DNA of 64,000 nucleotides from Rubrivivax sp. SCN 71-131. GTDB lineage: Bacteria; Pseudomonadota; Gammaproteobacteria; Burkholderiales; Burkholderiaceae_C. Made by a program: the position numbers and the translations under genes. Positions 22,470 through 32,933 of this stretch are shown piece after piece; position 1 is the first letter of the stretch, and each line of letters opens with the position of its first letter. Below the pieces are notes generated by a model. That model was not told the origin of the DNA. It ran no database searches and saw only the letters and a list, made by a program, of their open reading frames with translations. The stretch spans positions 283,931 through 347,930 of the forward strand of contig MEFD01000013.1 in NCBI GenBank assembly GCA_001724995.1. Reading direction: 5' to 3'.

Positions 22470-23795
22470 CTACTTGCCGTAGGCCGTCTCGCCGTGCGCG
22501 CTGATGTCCAGGCCCTGGCGCTCCTCGTCCTCGGGCACGCGCAGCCCGAGCGTCAGATCGGCGATCTTGTAGGCGACGCTGGACACGACGCCCGACCAGA
22601 CGACGGTGAACAGGACGCTCTTGCCCTGCACCCAGAGCTGGTGGCCGATCGCGAAGTCCGCCGCCGCGGTGCCGCCGAGGCCCGGCGCGGCGAAGACGCC
22701 GGTGAGCATCGCGCCGACGATGCCGCCGACGCCGTGCACGCCGAACACGTCGAAGGCGTCGTCGGCGCCGAGGCGGCGCTTGAGGCCGTGCACGCCCCAG
22801 AGGCAGACCAGGCCGGCGACGAGGCCGATCACGATCGCGCCCATCGGGCCGACGAAGCCCGCGGCCGGGGTCACCGCCACCAGCCCGGCGACCGCGCCCG
22901 AGGCCGCGCCGAGCATCGAGCCCTTGCCCTTCGTCAGCGCCTCGCCCGCGATCCACGCCAGCGTCGCCGCCGCGGTGGCGAGCACGGTGTTGACGAAGGC
23001 CAGTCCGGCGAGCGCGTTCGCCGCACCGGCGGAACCGGCATTGAAGCCGAACCAGCCGACCCACAGCAGCGAGGCGCCGACCATGGTCAGCGTCAGGCTG
23101 TGCGGCGCCATCGACTCGCGGCCGTAGCCCAGGCGCTTGCCCAGCATGACGGCGCCCACCAGGCCGGCGACACCGGCGTTGATGTGCACCACGGTGCCGC
23201 CGGCGAAGTCCAGCGCGCCGTCCTGGGCCAGCAGGCCGCCGCCCCAGACGACGTGCGCCATCGGCACGTAGCCGAAGGTGAACCAGAGCACGCTGAACAG
23301 CAGCACGGCGCCAAAGCGGATGCGCTCGGCGTAGGAGCCGGCGATCAGCGCCACCGTGATCGCCGCGAAGGTGCCCTGGAAGGCGACGAAGACGTACTCG
23401 GGGACCGTCGCCAGCGCGCCGAAGGTCTGCGGCGTCACGCCCTTCAGGAACACCTTGTCGAAGGAGCCGAAGAAGCGGCCCTCGCCGACGAAGGCCAGGC
23501 TGTAGCCGTACACGGCCCAGAGGAGGCTGACGAGCGCGAAGAGCGTGAACACGTGCATCAGCACCGACAGCATGTTCTTGCCGCGCGCCAGCCCGCCGTA
23601 GAACAGCGCCAGCCCCGGGATCGTCATCAGGATCACGAGCAGCGTCGAAGTCAGCATCCAGGCGGTATCGCCGGAGTCGAGCGCCGGCGCCTGGGCCCAG
23701 GCGTCTGCCGTGAAGCCCAGGGCCGCCAGACCGGCCAGGACCGCCAGGCCCTCTCGGCCCGGGGCGAGGATTGCCGCGCGCGTCTGCGTCTTCAT
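22470..23795 (-). CDS. amtB: Ammonium transporter
   Basis: Trimeric NH4+/NH3 channel of the inner membrane. The 441-residue precursor has an N-terminal signal-like segment (about 12-34, ending in AWA) and 11 helices. The twin pore histidines are in GGTVVHINAGVAGL and DVFGVHGVGGIVG, and the signature AYAERI-type segment SYAERIRFGAVLLF is present. The ATG at 23795 starts 24 bases after glnK, which encodes the PII protein that blocks AmtB when nitrogen is plentiful. Transcription is expected from the sigma-54 promoter ahead of glnK. Confidence 0.96.
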   Translation of the reverse strand: MKTQTRAAILAPGREGLAVLAGLAALGFTADAWAQAPALDSGDTAWMLTSTLLVILMTIPGLALFYGGLARGKNMLSVLMHVFTLFALVSLLWAVYGYSLAFVGEGRFFGSFDKVFLKGVTPQTFGALATVPEYVFVAFQGTFAAITVALIAGSYAERIRFGAVLLFSVLWFTFGYVPMAHVVWGGGLLAQDGALDFAGGTVVHINAGVAGLVGAVMLGKRLGYGRESMAPHSLTLTMVGASLLWVGWFGFNAGSAGAANALAGLAFVNTVLATAAATLAWIAGEALTKGKGSMLGAASGAVAGLVAVTPAAGFVGPMGAIVIGLVAGLVCLWGVHGLKRRLGADDAFDVFGVHGVGGIVGAMLTGVFAAPGLGGTAAADFAIGHQLWVQGKSVLFTVVWSGVVSSVAYKIADLTLGLRVPEDEERQGLDISAHGETAYGK

Positions 23796-23818
23796 GGCCG
23801 TCTTCGGCAGGGTCTTGT

Positions 23819-24157
23819 TCAAAGCGCGCTCCTGCCGGTCTCGCCGGTGCGGATGCGCACGACCTCGTCGAGCGCGGCGACGAAAACCTTGCCGTCGCCG
23901 ATGCGGCCGGTGCGCGCGGCGCTCTCGATGGCCTCGATGACGCGCGGCAGCAGCGCCTCCTCGACGGCCACCTCGAGCTTCAGCTTGGGCAGGAAGTCGA
24001 CGACGTACTCGGCCCCGCGGTAGAGCTCGGTGTGGCCCTTCTGGCGCCCGAAGCCCTTCACCTCGGTCACCGTGATGCCCTGCACGCCGACGGCGCCAAG
24101 GGCCTCGCGCACCTCGTCGAGCTTGAAGGGCTTGACGATCGCAGTCACCATCTTCAT
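23819..24157 (-). CDS. glnK: Nitrogen regulatory protein P-II
   Basis: Trimeric signal protein reporting 2-oxoglutarate, ATP/ADP and glutamine status and gating AmtB. The 112 residues show the T-loop with uridylylation site Tyr51 in [12 protein letters not shown], the signature [15 protein letters not shown] and the C-terminal signature [20 protein letters not shown]. The ATG at 24157 has AAGGAG 10 bases upstream. It is the first gene of the glnK-amtB operon. I use glnK rather than glnB because of the amtB link. Confidence 0.97.
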   Translation of the reverse strand: MKMVTAIVKPFKLDEVREALGAVGVQGITVTEVKGFGRQKGHTELYRGAEYVVDFLPKLKLEVAVEEALLPRVIEAIESAARTGRIGDGKVFVAALDEVVRIRTGETGRSAL

Positions 24158-24189
24158 GGCCGCTTCTCCTTGATGTGATACCTCCCTCT

Positions 24190-24205
24190 TGCAGCTTTCG
24201 TGCCA
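24190..24205 (-). promoter_or_regulatory. Sigma-54 promoter of glnK-amtB
   Basis: The minus strand reads TGGCAC-GAAAG-CTGCA, matching the RpoN consensus (TGGCAC, five bases, TTGCA) at all but one position, with the invariant GG and GC exactly 10 bases apart. The transcription start would be near 24179, giving a leader of about 22 bases before glnK. Nitrogen-limitation control through NtrC is the expected regulation for this operon. Confidence 0.85.
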
Positions 24206-24247
24206 CACCCGGACTGGGGAAATCGGCCCCCTGTTGGTGGGCCTGGC

Positions 24248-24273
24248 GGCGCAATGCGCCCCTGGCTGGTGCA
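24248..24273 (-). promoter_or_regulatory. Possible NtrC enhancer region
   Basis: About 50-68 bases upstream of the sigma-54 -24 box lie TGCACCA on the minus strand and the inverted repeat GGCGCA-A-TGCGCC on the plus strand (24248-24260). TGCACC fits an NtrC half-site, but the facing half (GGCGCA) is two bases too distant for the usual 17-base site, so the assignment is tentative. Confidence 0.35.
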
Positions 24274-24398
24274 CTCTGTCGCCCAAGGGGTTCGGCCGCA
24301 CCGGATCGGTGCGCAACCGAGGCGATGACGGTCGGACGGATGAAGGCCAGGAACAGGCGAGCGTCCGCAGGCCGCTCGCAGGGGGCGAGGGAGAAGCC

Positions 24399-25922
24399 AT
24401 GTCGCTGGCCGTCGTCGCCAGTCGCGCACTCGACGGGCTGAGCGCGCCGCCGGTGCGGGTCGAGGTCCAGCTGGCCAATGGCCTGCCCAGCTTCACGCTC
24501 GTCGGCCTCGCCGAAATCGAGGTCAAGGAGTCGCGCGAACGCGTGCGCGCGGCCCTGCAGCAAAGCGGCTTCGGCTTCCCGCACAACAAGCGCATCACCG
24601 TCAACCTGGCGCCTGCCGACCTGCCCAAGGATTCCGGCCGCTTCGACCTGCCGATCGCGCTGGGCATCCTGGCCGCGCAGGGGATCATCGATCCGGCCGC
24701 GCTCGCCCCCTACGAGTTCGCGGGCGAGCTCTCGCTGGGCGGCGCGCTGCGCCCGGTGCGCGGTGCGCTGGCGCTGGCGCTGGCGATGCGCCGCGAGGGC
24801 CAGGGCAGGACGCTCGTGCTGCCCACGGAGAGCGCGACGGCCGCGGCACTGGTCCCCGGGCTGCTGATCCGCCAGGCCACGCATCTGGCGCAGGTCGTGC
24901 AGTCGCTGCTGTCGGCCGACGTCGCCGTGCCGCTGCCGACGCCGCGCCCCGCAGCCACAGGGCCCGAAGGCCCGGGCCCGGACCTGCGCGACGTCAAGGG
25001 CCAGGCCGAGGGCAAGCGCGCGCTCGAGATCGCCGCGGCCGGCGGTCACAGCCTGCTGCTGGCCGGGCCGCCGGGCAGCGGCAAGTCGATGCTCGCGCAG
25101 CGCCTGCCCGGCTTGCTGCCGGCGATGACCGAAACCGAAGCGCTGGCCAGCGCCGCCGTGCACAGCCTGCTGCCGGGCGGCTTCGACCCCGCGCGCTTCG
25201 GCCGCCGGCCGCTGCGCGCGCCGCACCATTCGGCGAGCGCGGTGGCGCTGGTGGGCGGCGGCTCACCGCCGCGGCCGGGCGAGATCTCGCTGGCCCACGG
25301 CGGCGTGCTCTTCCTCGACGAACTGCCGGAGATGCCGCGCGCGGCGCTCGAAGCCCTGCGCGAACCACTGGAGACCGGCCAGATCACGATCTCGCGCGCG
25401 GCCCACCAGGCCCAGTACCCGGCGCGCTTCATGCTGGTGGCGGCGCTGAATCCCTGCCCCTGCGGCTGGCTGGGCGCGCAGGCGGCCACCGGCCGCAGCT
25501 GCCGCTGCACGCCCGAGCAGGTGGCGCGCTACCAGGGCCGCATCTCCGGGCCGCTGCTCGATCGCATCGACCTGCGCATCGAAATGCCGGCAGTGCGCCC
25601 GGCCGAACTGCTGCGCCTGCCCGACGGCGAGCCCTCGTCGGCGGTCGCCGCGCGCGTGGCCGCGGCGCGCGAGCGCGCGCTGCAACGCCAGGGTCTGCCC
25701 AATGCCGAGCTCGAGGCCTCCGGCATCGACCGCCATTGCGCGCTCGACCCGGGCACCGAGGCCTTTCTGCGCAACGCGGCCGAGCGCCTGGGCTGGTCGG
25801 GCCGGCGCCTGCATCGCACGCTCAAGGTTGCGCGCAGCATCGCCGACCTGGCCGGCGCCGCCGCCATCGCCGTCACCCACGTCGCCGAGGCGCTGCAGCT
25901 GCAGCGCGCGCTCGCGGCGTAG
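24399..25922 (+). CDS. comM: YifB/ComM-family Mg-chelatase-like AAA+ ATPase
   Basis: Hexameric helicase that promotes branch migration during natural transformation in competent bacteria. The 507 residues have an N-terminal Lon-like domain beginning [14 protein letters not shown] with the [17 protein letters not shown] segment. The AAA+ core carries Walker A GPPGSGKS at 223-230 and Walker [10 protein letters not shown], and a C-terminal Mg-chelatase subunit region includes a zinc-ligand-like cluster NPCPCGWLG. The ATG at 24399 has GCGAGGGAG upstream; the frame extends further without family support. It is divergent from glnK and convergent with metH. Confidence 0.93.
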   Translation: MSLAVVASRALDGLSAPPVRVEVQLANGLPSFTLVGLAEIEVKESRERVRAALQQSGFGFPHNKRITVNLAPADLPKDSGRFDLPIALGILAAQGIIDPAALAPYEFAGELSLGGALRPVRGALALALAMRREGQGRTLVLPTESATAAALVPGLLIRQATHLAQVVQSLLSADVAVPLPTPRPAATGPEGPGPDLRDVKGQAEGKRALEIAAAGGHSLLLAGPPGSGKSMLAQRLPGLLPAMTETEALASAAVHSLLPGGFDPARFGRRPLRAPHHSASAVALVGGGSPPRPGEISLAHGGVLFLDELPEMPRAALEALREPLETGQITISRAAHQAQYPARFMLVAALNPCPCGWLGAQAATGRSCRCTPEQVARYQGRISGPLLDRIDLRIEMPAVRPAELLRLPDGEPSSAVAARVAAARERALQRQGLPNAELEASGIDRHCALDPGTEAFLRNAAERLGWSGRRLHRTLKVARSIADLAGAAAIAVTHVAEALQLQRALAA

Positions 25923-25942
25923 GCGCGCCGGGTTCAGCCGAT

Positions 25943-28690
<2,748 letters not shown>

Positions 28691-28710
28691 GGCTCACCTC
28701 GTCGGGGGAG

Positions 28711-28803
28711 GCGAGCGCCGTTCTCGATCCCGCGCGGCAGCGTGCTCACGCGGCGCGGGGCCCCGAGCCTGGCGGTCGAACGACCGTCGCAACGCTCCTC
28801 GGG
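28711..28803 (-). promoter_or_regulatory. SAH (S-adenosylhomocysteine) riboswitch
   Basis: The metH leader contains the conserved ahcY-motif elements in order. CCCGAGGAGCG (28803-28793) and AGGCTCGGG pair as P1. CGGTC-GTTC-GACCG forms P2. CCCGCGC pairs with GCGCGGG as P3. The closing AACGGCGCTC (28722-28713) supplies CGCTC for the pseudoknot with GAGCG at 28799-28795. Known SAH riboswitches sit ahead of ahcY, metH and metF in Burkholderiales and switch expression on when SAH accumulates, which fits a gene that removes homocysteine. The ribosome site lies about 12 bases after the aptamer, so translational control is plausible. Confidence 0.92.
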
Positions 28804-28812
28804 AAGCGGCGG

Positions 28813-28818
28813 ATTCTA
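28813..28818 (-). promoter_or_regulatory. -10 box of the metH riboswitch transcript
   Basis: TAGAAT (5 of 6 to consensus) lies just upstream of the aptamer on the minus strand. Transcription would start near 28806, within a few bases of the first riboswitch helix, so the leader appears to begin with the aptamer itself. The -35 region is poor and falls in the 3' end of the upstream lipoprotein gene. Confidence 0.55.
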
Positions 28819-28833
28819 GCGACGCGCCCGCGT

Positions 28834-30024
28834 TCAGGTGCAGGACTGCACCTTGAATTCCACACGGCGGTCGAGTGCATCGCGCATGTCGTCGGTGCCG
28901 GTGCCGACGATGTTCTCGTCCCAGCCCCGGCCTTCGGTGCGCACGCGCTGCGCACGCGCCAGCGCCGGCACCTCGCGCACCAGGCGCTCGCGCACGGCCT
29001 GCGCGCGCCGTTGCGAGAGCGCGCGGTTGAGCTGCTCGCCGCCGGTGCGGCTGGTGTGGCCGACCACCATCAGGCACATCGACGAGCCCTGCGCCGCGCG
29101 CGCGATCTGGCGCAGCCACATCGCGTAGGTCTCGGCCTCGCCGAGGAAGTCGGTCGAGCCGGGCCGGAACAGGATCTTCACCGCCAGGTTGCTCGTGGCC
29201 AGCCCCAGCGCCGCGATCTTGCCGAAGGCCTCCTCGGCCTCGGCGGCGCGCCCGAGCTTGACGTTCGCCATGTACAGGCCGTTGAAGGTGCGCAGCTGCT
29301 GGCCGTCCTCGCGCTGCGCGGCGGCGGCCATCAGCTTCTGCGCCTCGTCCCAGCGCTCCTGGTTGTAGGCCTCCTGCCCCTGGGCCAGCAACGCGGCGGT
29401 CGGGATCTGCTCGAGATAGAGCGCGTCCGCCGGCTGGCCGACCGGCTTCTCGGTGGTCTCGAGATAGCCCTGCACGGCACGGTCGCGCACGAGCGAGGGA
29501 CTCTCGGCGTAGAAGCGCGTCGGCTCGAGGTCGAGCTGCGCATCGCGCACCGGCGCGACCCCGCGCGCGACCACCAGGCCGCTGACGCGGTTCGACAGCG
29601 CCACCGTCAGCCGGTAGCTGCCCGTGCGCCCGTCCAGCGCGGACAGCGTGCCGTTGAGCAGCCAGCCGGCGCCGCGCGTACCGGCCTCGTCGAAGGGCAG
29701 CAGGTGCAGACCCGGCAGCACCTTGGGCGCCGCCGCGGCCAGGGCCTGGGTCGTGCGCTCGGTGGCCTTGGTCTGCTGGCCGCTGCGGCCATCGAGCAGC
29801 GGATCGATGACGGCCACGCGCGCCACGCCGGCCTGCTCGCCGAGCTGGCGCGCGATGTCCAGCAAGGTCGCGTTGATGGCGCCTTCGAGCGTCTCGTCCA
29901 CCGGGGGCGGCGGGGGCGGGGGCGGGGGCTTGGCGCAGCCGGCCACGGCCGCCGCCAGCAGCGCCAGCACGCCGCGCCGCGGCATCTGCTCGAGGTCGAG
30001 GTCGCGTCCGATGGGCTGGCTCAA
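28834..30024 (-). CDS. OmpA-domain outer-membrane lipoprotein
   Basis: Predicted lipoprotein of 396 residues. A signal sequence ends in the lipobox LLAAAVAGC, followed by a run of nine prolines. A middle region (about 45-270) includes a TPR-like segment LAQGQEAYNQERWDEAQKLM. The C-terminal OmpA domain (about 285-390) has ILFRPGSTDFLGE, VVGHTSRTGGEQLNRALSQR and the terminal RRVEFKV that binds peptidoglycan in this family. The start is TTG 30024, supported by GGAGGA six bases upstream; the ATG at 29985 is an alternative that keeps the lipobox. It probably tethers the outer membrane to the wall, or acts in an envelope complex. It is divergent from the nucleotidase gene. Confidence 0.82.
   Translation of the reverse strand: MSQPIGRDLDLEQMPRRGVLALLAAAVAGCAKPPPPPPPPPVDETLEGAINATLLDIARQLGEQAGVARVAVIDPLLDGRSGQQTKATERTTQALAAAAPKVLPGLHLLPFDEAGTRGAGWLLNGTLSALDGRTGSYRLTVALSNRVSGLVVARGVAPVRDAQLDLEPTRFYAESPSLVRDRAVQGYLETTEKPVGQPADALYLEQIPTAALLAQGQEAYNQERWDEAQKLMAAAAQREDGQQLRTFNGLYMANVKLGRAAEAEEAFGKIAALGLATSNLAVKILFRPGSTDFLGEAETYAMWLRQIARAAQGSSMCLMVVGHTSRTGGEQLNRALSQRRAQAVRERLVREVPALARAQRVRTEGRGWDENIVGTGTDDMRDALDRRVEFKVQSCT
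29902..29929. repeat. CGGGGG hexamer repeat coding for polyproline
   Basis: Near-perfect tandem CGGGGG units occur inside the lipoprotein gene and encode most of its nine-proline linker after the lipobox cysteine. Length changes in units of six bases would keep the reading frame and change linker length by two prolines. Confidence 0.7.
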
Positions 30025-30129
30025 GCTGTCCTCCGCAGGTCACGCCATCGCCGATGGCAAGCCGTGATTCTGCCCATGCGGACGTGGTTCGGGCACCCCC
30101 GATCGTGGCTTCGACGCCGCGGGAGGGCT

Positions 30130-30138
30130 TGCTATGCT
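30130..30138 (+). promoter_or_regulatory. Extended -10 promoter element of the nucleotidase gene
   Basis: TGC-TATGCT forms an extended -10 element (TATGCT 4-5 of 6) in the 152-base divergent gap, about 40 bases ahead of the ATG at 30177. The -35 region TTCGAC is weak, consistent with an extended -10 promoter. Confidence 0.45.
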
Positions 30139-30176
30139 GGGCCCGGACGCCCGGCCGGTGACGCCGCTCCTGCCCC

Positions 30177-31883
30177 ATGCCATCGACCCTCGACCCCTGC
30201 TGCGGCCGCACCCTGGCCGCGCCACGGCTGCACTGGCGGCTGCTGTCGGCGCTCGTCCTCGCGCTGGCGGCGCTCGACGGCGCAGCCGGTCGTGCGGCAG
30301 CACCGGTCGAGGTGAAGGTGCTGGCGATCAACGACTTCCACGGCAGCCTGCGCACGCCGCCCGGCAGCCTGCGCCTGGCGGACGCGCACGACCCGGCACG
30401 CAGCGTCGACGTCCGCGCCGGCGGCGCCGAGCACCTGGCCACGCGGGTGCAGCAGCTGAAGGCGAAGAACCCGCATCACGTCTTCGTCGCCGCGGGTGAC
30501 CTGGTGGGCGCATCGCCGCTGCTCTCGGCACTGTTTCGCGACGAGCCGACGATCGAGGCGCTGTCGCAGATGGGGCTGGAGTTCGCCGCCGTCGGCAACC
30601 ACGAGTTCGACCGCGGCGCCGCCGAGCTGCTGCGGCTGCAGCACGGCGGCTGCGCCGAGGACGGCGGCTGCCGCGGGCCGCAGCCCTTCGCGGGCGCGAG
30701 CTTCCAGTACCTGGCCGCCAGCACCTTCGCGCGCCGCAGCGGCCGAGCGCTGCTGCCGGCCTACCGCGTGAAGCGCTTTGCCGGCGTGGCCGTGGCCTTC
30801 ATCGGCCTGACGCTGCGCAGCACGCCCAGCATGGTCATGCGCAGCGGCGTGCGGGGCCTCGTCTTCCGCGACGAGGCCCGCAGCGTGAACGCGCTCGTGC
30901 CCGAGCTGCGTCGCCAGGGCATCGAGGCCATCGTGCTGCTGCTCCACCAGGGCGGCTTCCCCACCGGCGGCGCCAACGAATGCCCCGGCATCGCCGGGCC
31001 GGTCGTCGACATCCTGAAGAAGCTCGACCGCGCCGTCGACGTCGTCATCAGCGGCCACACGCACCGCGCCTACAACTGCCGCATCGACGGACGGCTGCTC
31101 ACCAGTGCCGGCAGCCACGGCCGCCTGCTCACCGAGATCGACCTCGTGCTCGATCCGGCCAGCGGCGACGTCACGGCGGCGAGCGCACGCAACCACGTCG
31201 TCGATGCCGAGCGCACGCCCAAGGATGCGCGGCAGACGGCGCTGATCGAGGCCTACGAGCGTCTGGCGCAGCCGCTCGCGCAGCGCGTCGTCGCCCCGCT
31301 CGCCGCGGCGCTGCCGCGCGAGGCCAACGCGGCCGGCGAGTCGGCCATCGGGCAAGTGCTTGCCGATGCCCAGCTCGAGGCGACGCGCGCGGCCGGCGCG
31401 CAGATCGCGCTGGTGAACCCCGGCGGCGTCCGCGCCGCCCTCGTCCCGGGCCCGGACGGCCTGCTGCGCTACGAGCAGCTCTTCGCCGTGCAGCCCTTCG
31501 GCAACCGGCTGGTGACGATGACGCTCAGCGGTGCGCAGCTCGCCGCGCTGCTCGAACAGCAATGGCGCGGGCAGCCGCTGGCCGCCGGGCGGGTGCTGCA
31601 CGTCAGCCGCGGCTTCACCTACACCTGGGACGCCGCCCGGCCCCCGGGGCAGCGCGTCGTCGCGGCCAGCCTGCGGCTGCAGGGCCGCCGTCTGGCGGCG
31701 GACGCGCGCGTGCGCGTGACGGTGAACAGCTTCATGGCCGAAGGCGGCGACCGCTTCGGCGTGCTGCGCCAGGGGCGCGAGCGCCAGGCCGGGCCGCTCG
31801 ACGTCGAGGCGCTCGAGGCCTACCTGAAGGCGGCGCCGGCGCCGGCGCAGCCGGCGCAGCGGCGAATCAAGCGCCTGCATTGA
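30177..31883 (+). CDS. 5'-nucleotidase / 2',3'-cyclic phosphodiesterase (UshA-like)
   Basis: Exported metallophosphoesterase that dephosphorylates nucleotides outside the cytoplasm. The 568-residue precursor has a signal segment (about 18-40, ending GRAAA). The two-metal catalytic domain has NDFHGS at 52-57, GDLVGASP near 104, GNHEFDRG near 140 and SGHTHRAYN near 293. The C-terminal substrate domain (about 360-540) contains NPGGVRAAL and FAVQPFGNRLVTMTL, as in UshA. Length and domain order are normal. It would salvage phosphate or nucleosides; no phosphate operon is adjacent. It is convergent with the crotonase gene. Confidence 0.93.
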   Translation: MPSTLDPCCGRTLAAPRLHWRLLSALVLALAALDGAAGRAAAPVEVKVLAINDFHGSLRTPPGSLRLADAHDPARSVDVRAGGAEHLATRVQQLKAKNPHHVFVAAGDLVGASPLLSALFRDEPTIEALSQMGLEFAAVGNHEFDRGAAELLRLQHGGCAEDGGCRGPQPFAGASFQYLAASTFARRSGRALLPAYRVKRFAGVAVAFIGLTLRSTPSMVMRSGVRGLVFRDEARSVNALVPELRRQGIEAIVLLLHQGGFPTGGANECPGIAGPVVDILKKLDRAVDVVISGHTHRAYNCRIDGRLLTSAGSHGRLLTEIDLVLDPASGDVTAASARNHVVDAERTPKDARQTALIEAYERLAQPLAQRVVAPLAAALPREANAAGESAIGQVLADAQLEATRAAGAQIALVNPGGVRAALVPGPDGLLRYEQLFAVQPFGNRLVTMTLSGAQLAALLEQQWRGQPLAAGRVLHVSRGFTYTWDAARPPGQRVVAASLRLQGRRLAADARVRVTVNSFMAEGGDRFGVLRQGRERQAGPLDVEALEAYLKAAPAPAQPAQRRIKRLH

Positions 31884-31920
31884 GGCGGCAGCACCGCGCG
31901 GCGGATGCGCGCGCCGGCCT

Positions 31921-32667
31921 TCAAGCGCCCGTGAAGCGCGGCGTGCGCTTGTCGGCGAAGGCCGCGCGCCCTTCCTGCAGGTCGGCCGAGGCCAGCGTGC
32001 GCGCGACGTCCGCGGCCAGGGCATCGGCGTCGAGGCGGCCGCGCGCGATGCGGTTGAGGTGCTGCTTCATGCCCAGCACCGCCAGCGGCGCCCCGGCGGC
32101 AACGGCCGCGGCCAGCGCCGCGGCGCGCGCCTGCAGTTCTTCCGCCCGCACCAGGTGGGTGAGATAGCCGATCGCCTTCATCTCCTCGGCATCCAGGCGC
32201 TCGGCGGCAAGGAACAGGCGCTTGGCGACATCGACGCCCAGCCGGCTGACGAAGCGCTCGAGGCCGCCGCGATAGAAGTGCAGCCCCAGGCGTGCGGCCG
32301 GCATCCTCAGCTCGGCGGCGCTCGCGCCGAGGCGGAAGTCGCAGGCCAGGGCGAGGTCGGTGGCGCCGCCGAAGACGCCGCCCTGGACGACGGCCAGGGT
32401 CACCGGCCGCGCCGCCTCGACGCGATCGACCATGCGCTCGAAGGCCTCGACGCCGGCCGCGCCGACGCGGCCGATATCGAAGCCGCTGCAGAAGTGGCGC
32501 CCCTGCGCACGCAGCAGCAGCACGCGCAGCGCCGGATCGGCGTCCACGGCGTCGACGTGCGCCACCAGCGCCGCCAGGTCCTCGGGCTCGAGTCGGTTCG
32601 CCTGATCAGGGCGCTGCAGGGTGATGGTGGCCACGGCACCGTCGACGGCAAGCGTAGGAGAAGGCAT
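31921..32667 (-). CDS. Crotonase-family protein with atypical active site
   Basis: Enoyl-CoA hydratase/isomerase fold, 248 residues. The oxyanion-hole segment GRHFCSGFDIGRVG near residue 55 and VQGGVFGGATDLALACDFRL near 97 identify the family. In true hydratases two glutamates do the chemistry, one in GGGxELA and one in the FGxPE motif. Here the first position is Asp (GATDLAL) and the second is Ala (RMPAARLGL). It is therefore unlikely to be a standard enoyl-CoA hydratase; another crotonase activity (isomerase, hydrolase or decarboxylase) is more likely. No beta-oxidation genes are nearby. Confidence 0.87.
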   Translation of the reverse strand: MPSPTLAVDGAVATITLQRPDQANRLEPEDLAALVAHVDAVDADPALRVLLLRAQGRHFCSGFDIGRVGAAGVEAFERMVDRVEAARPVTLAVVQGGVFGGATDLALACDFRLGASAAELRMPAARLGLHFYRGGLERFVSRLGVDVAKRLFLAAERLDAEEMKAIGYLTHLVRAEELQARAAALAAAVAAGAPLAVLGMKQHLNRIARGRLDADALAADVARTLASADLQEGRAAFADKRTPRFTGA

Positions 32668-32933
32668 GGGGCTTAGGGTCGCGCAGCGCCACGCCTGCGG
32701 CCAGGCGGCAACGCTACCTCAGCCGCACCGGGCAGAGGCCGGTGCCGCCGATTCGGCATGGAAACACCCGCCACTTCGCCGGTCCGCGGCTGCGACGGAG
32801 CCGGTACAACACGGCATCTCGTTAGACGTATGATGACCGGCATGTAACGATCCTGTATCGGGATCCGTCGGCCGGCAAGAGCCTGCTGTTCGCCCGCGAC
32901 ATCCCGACGGCGACGAACCCCAAGGAGACAGAC

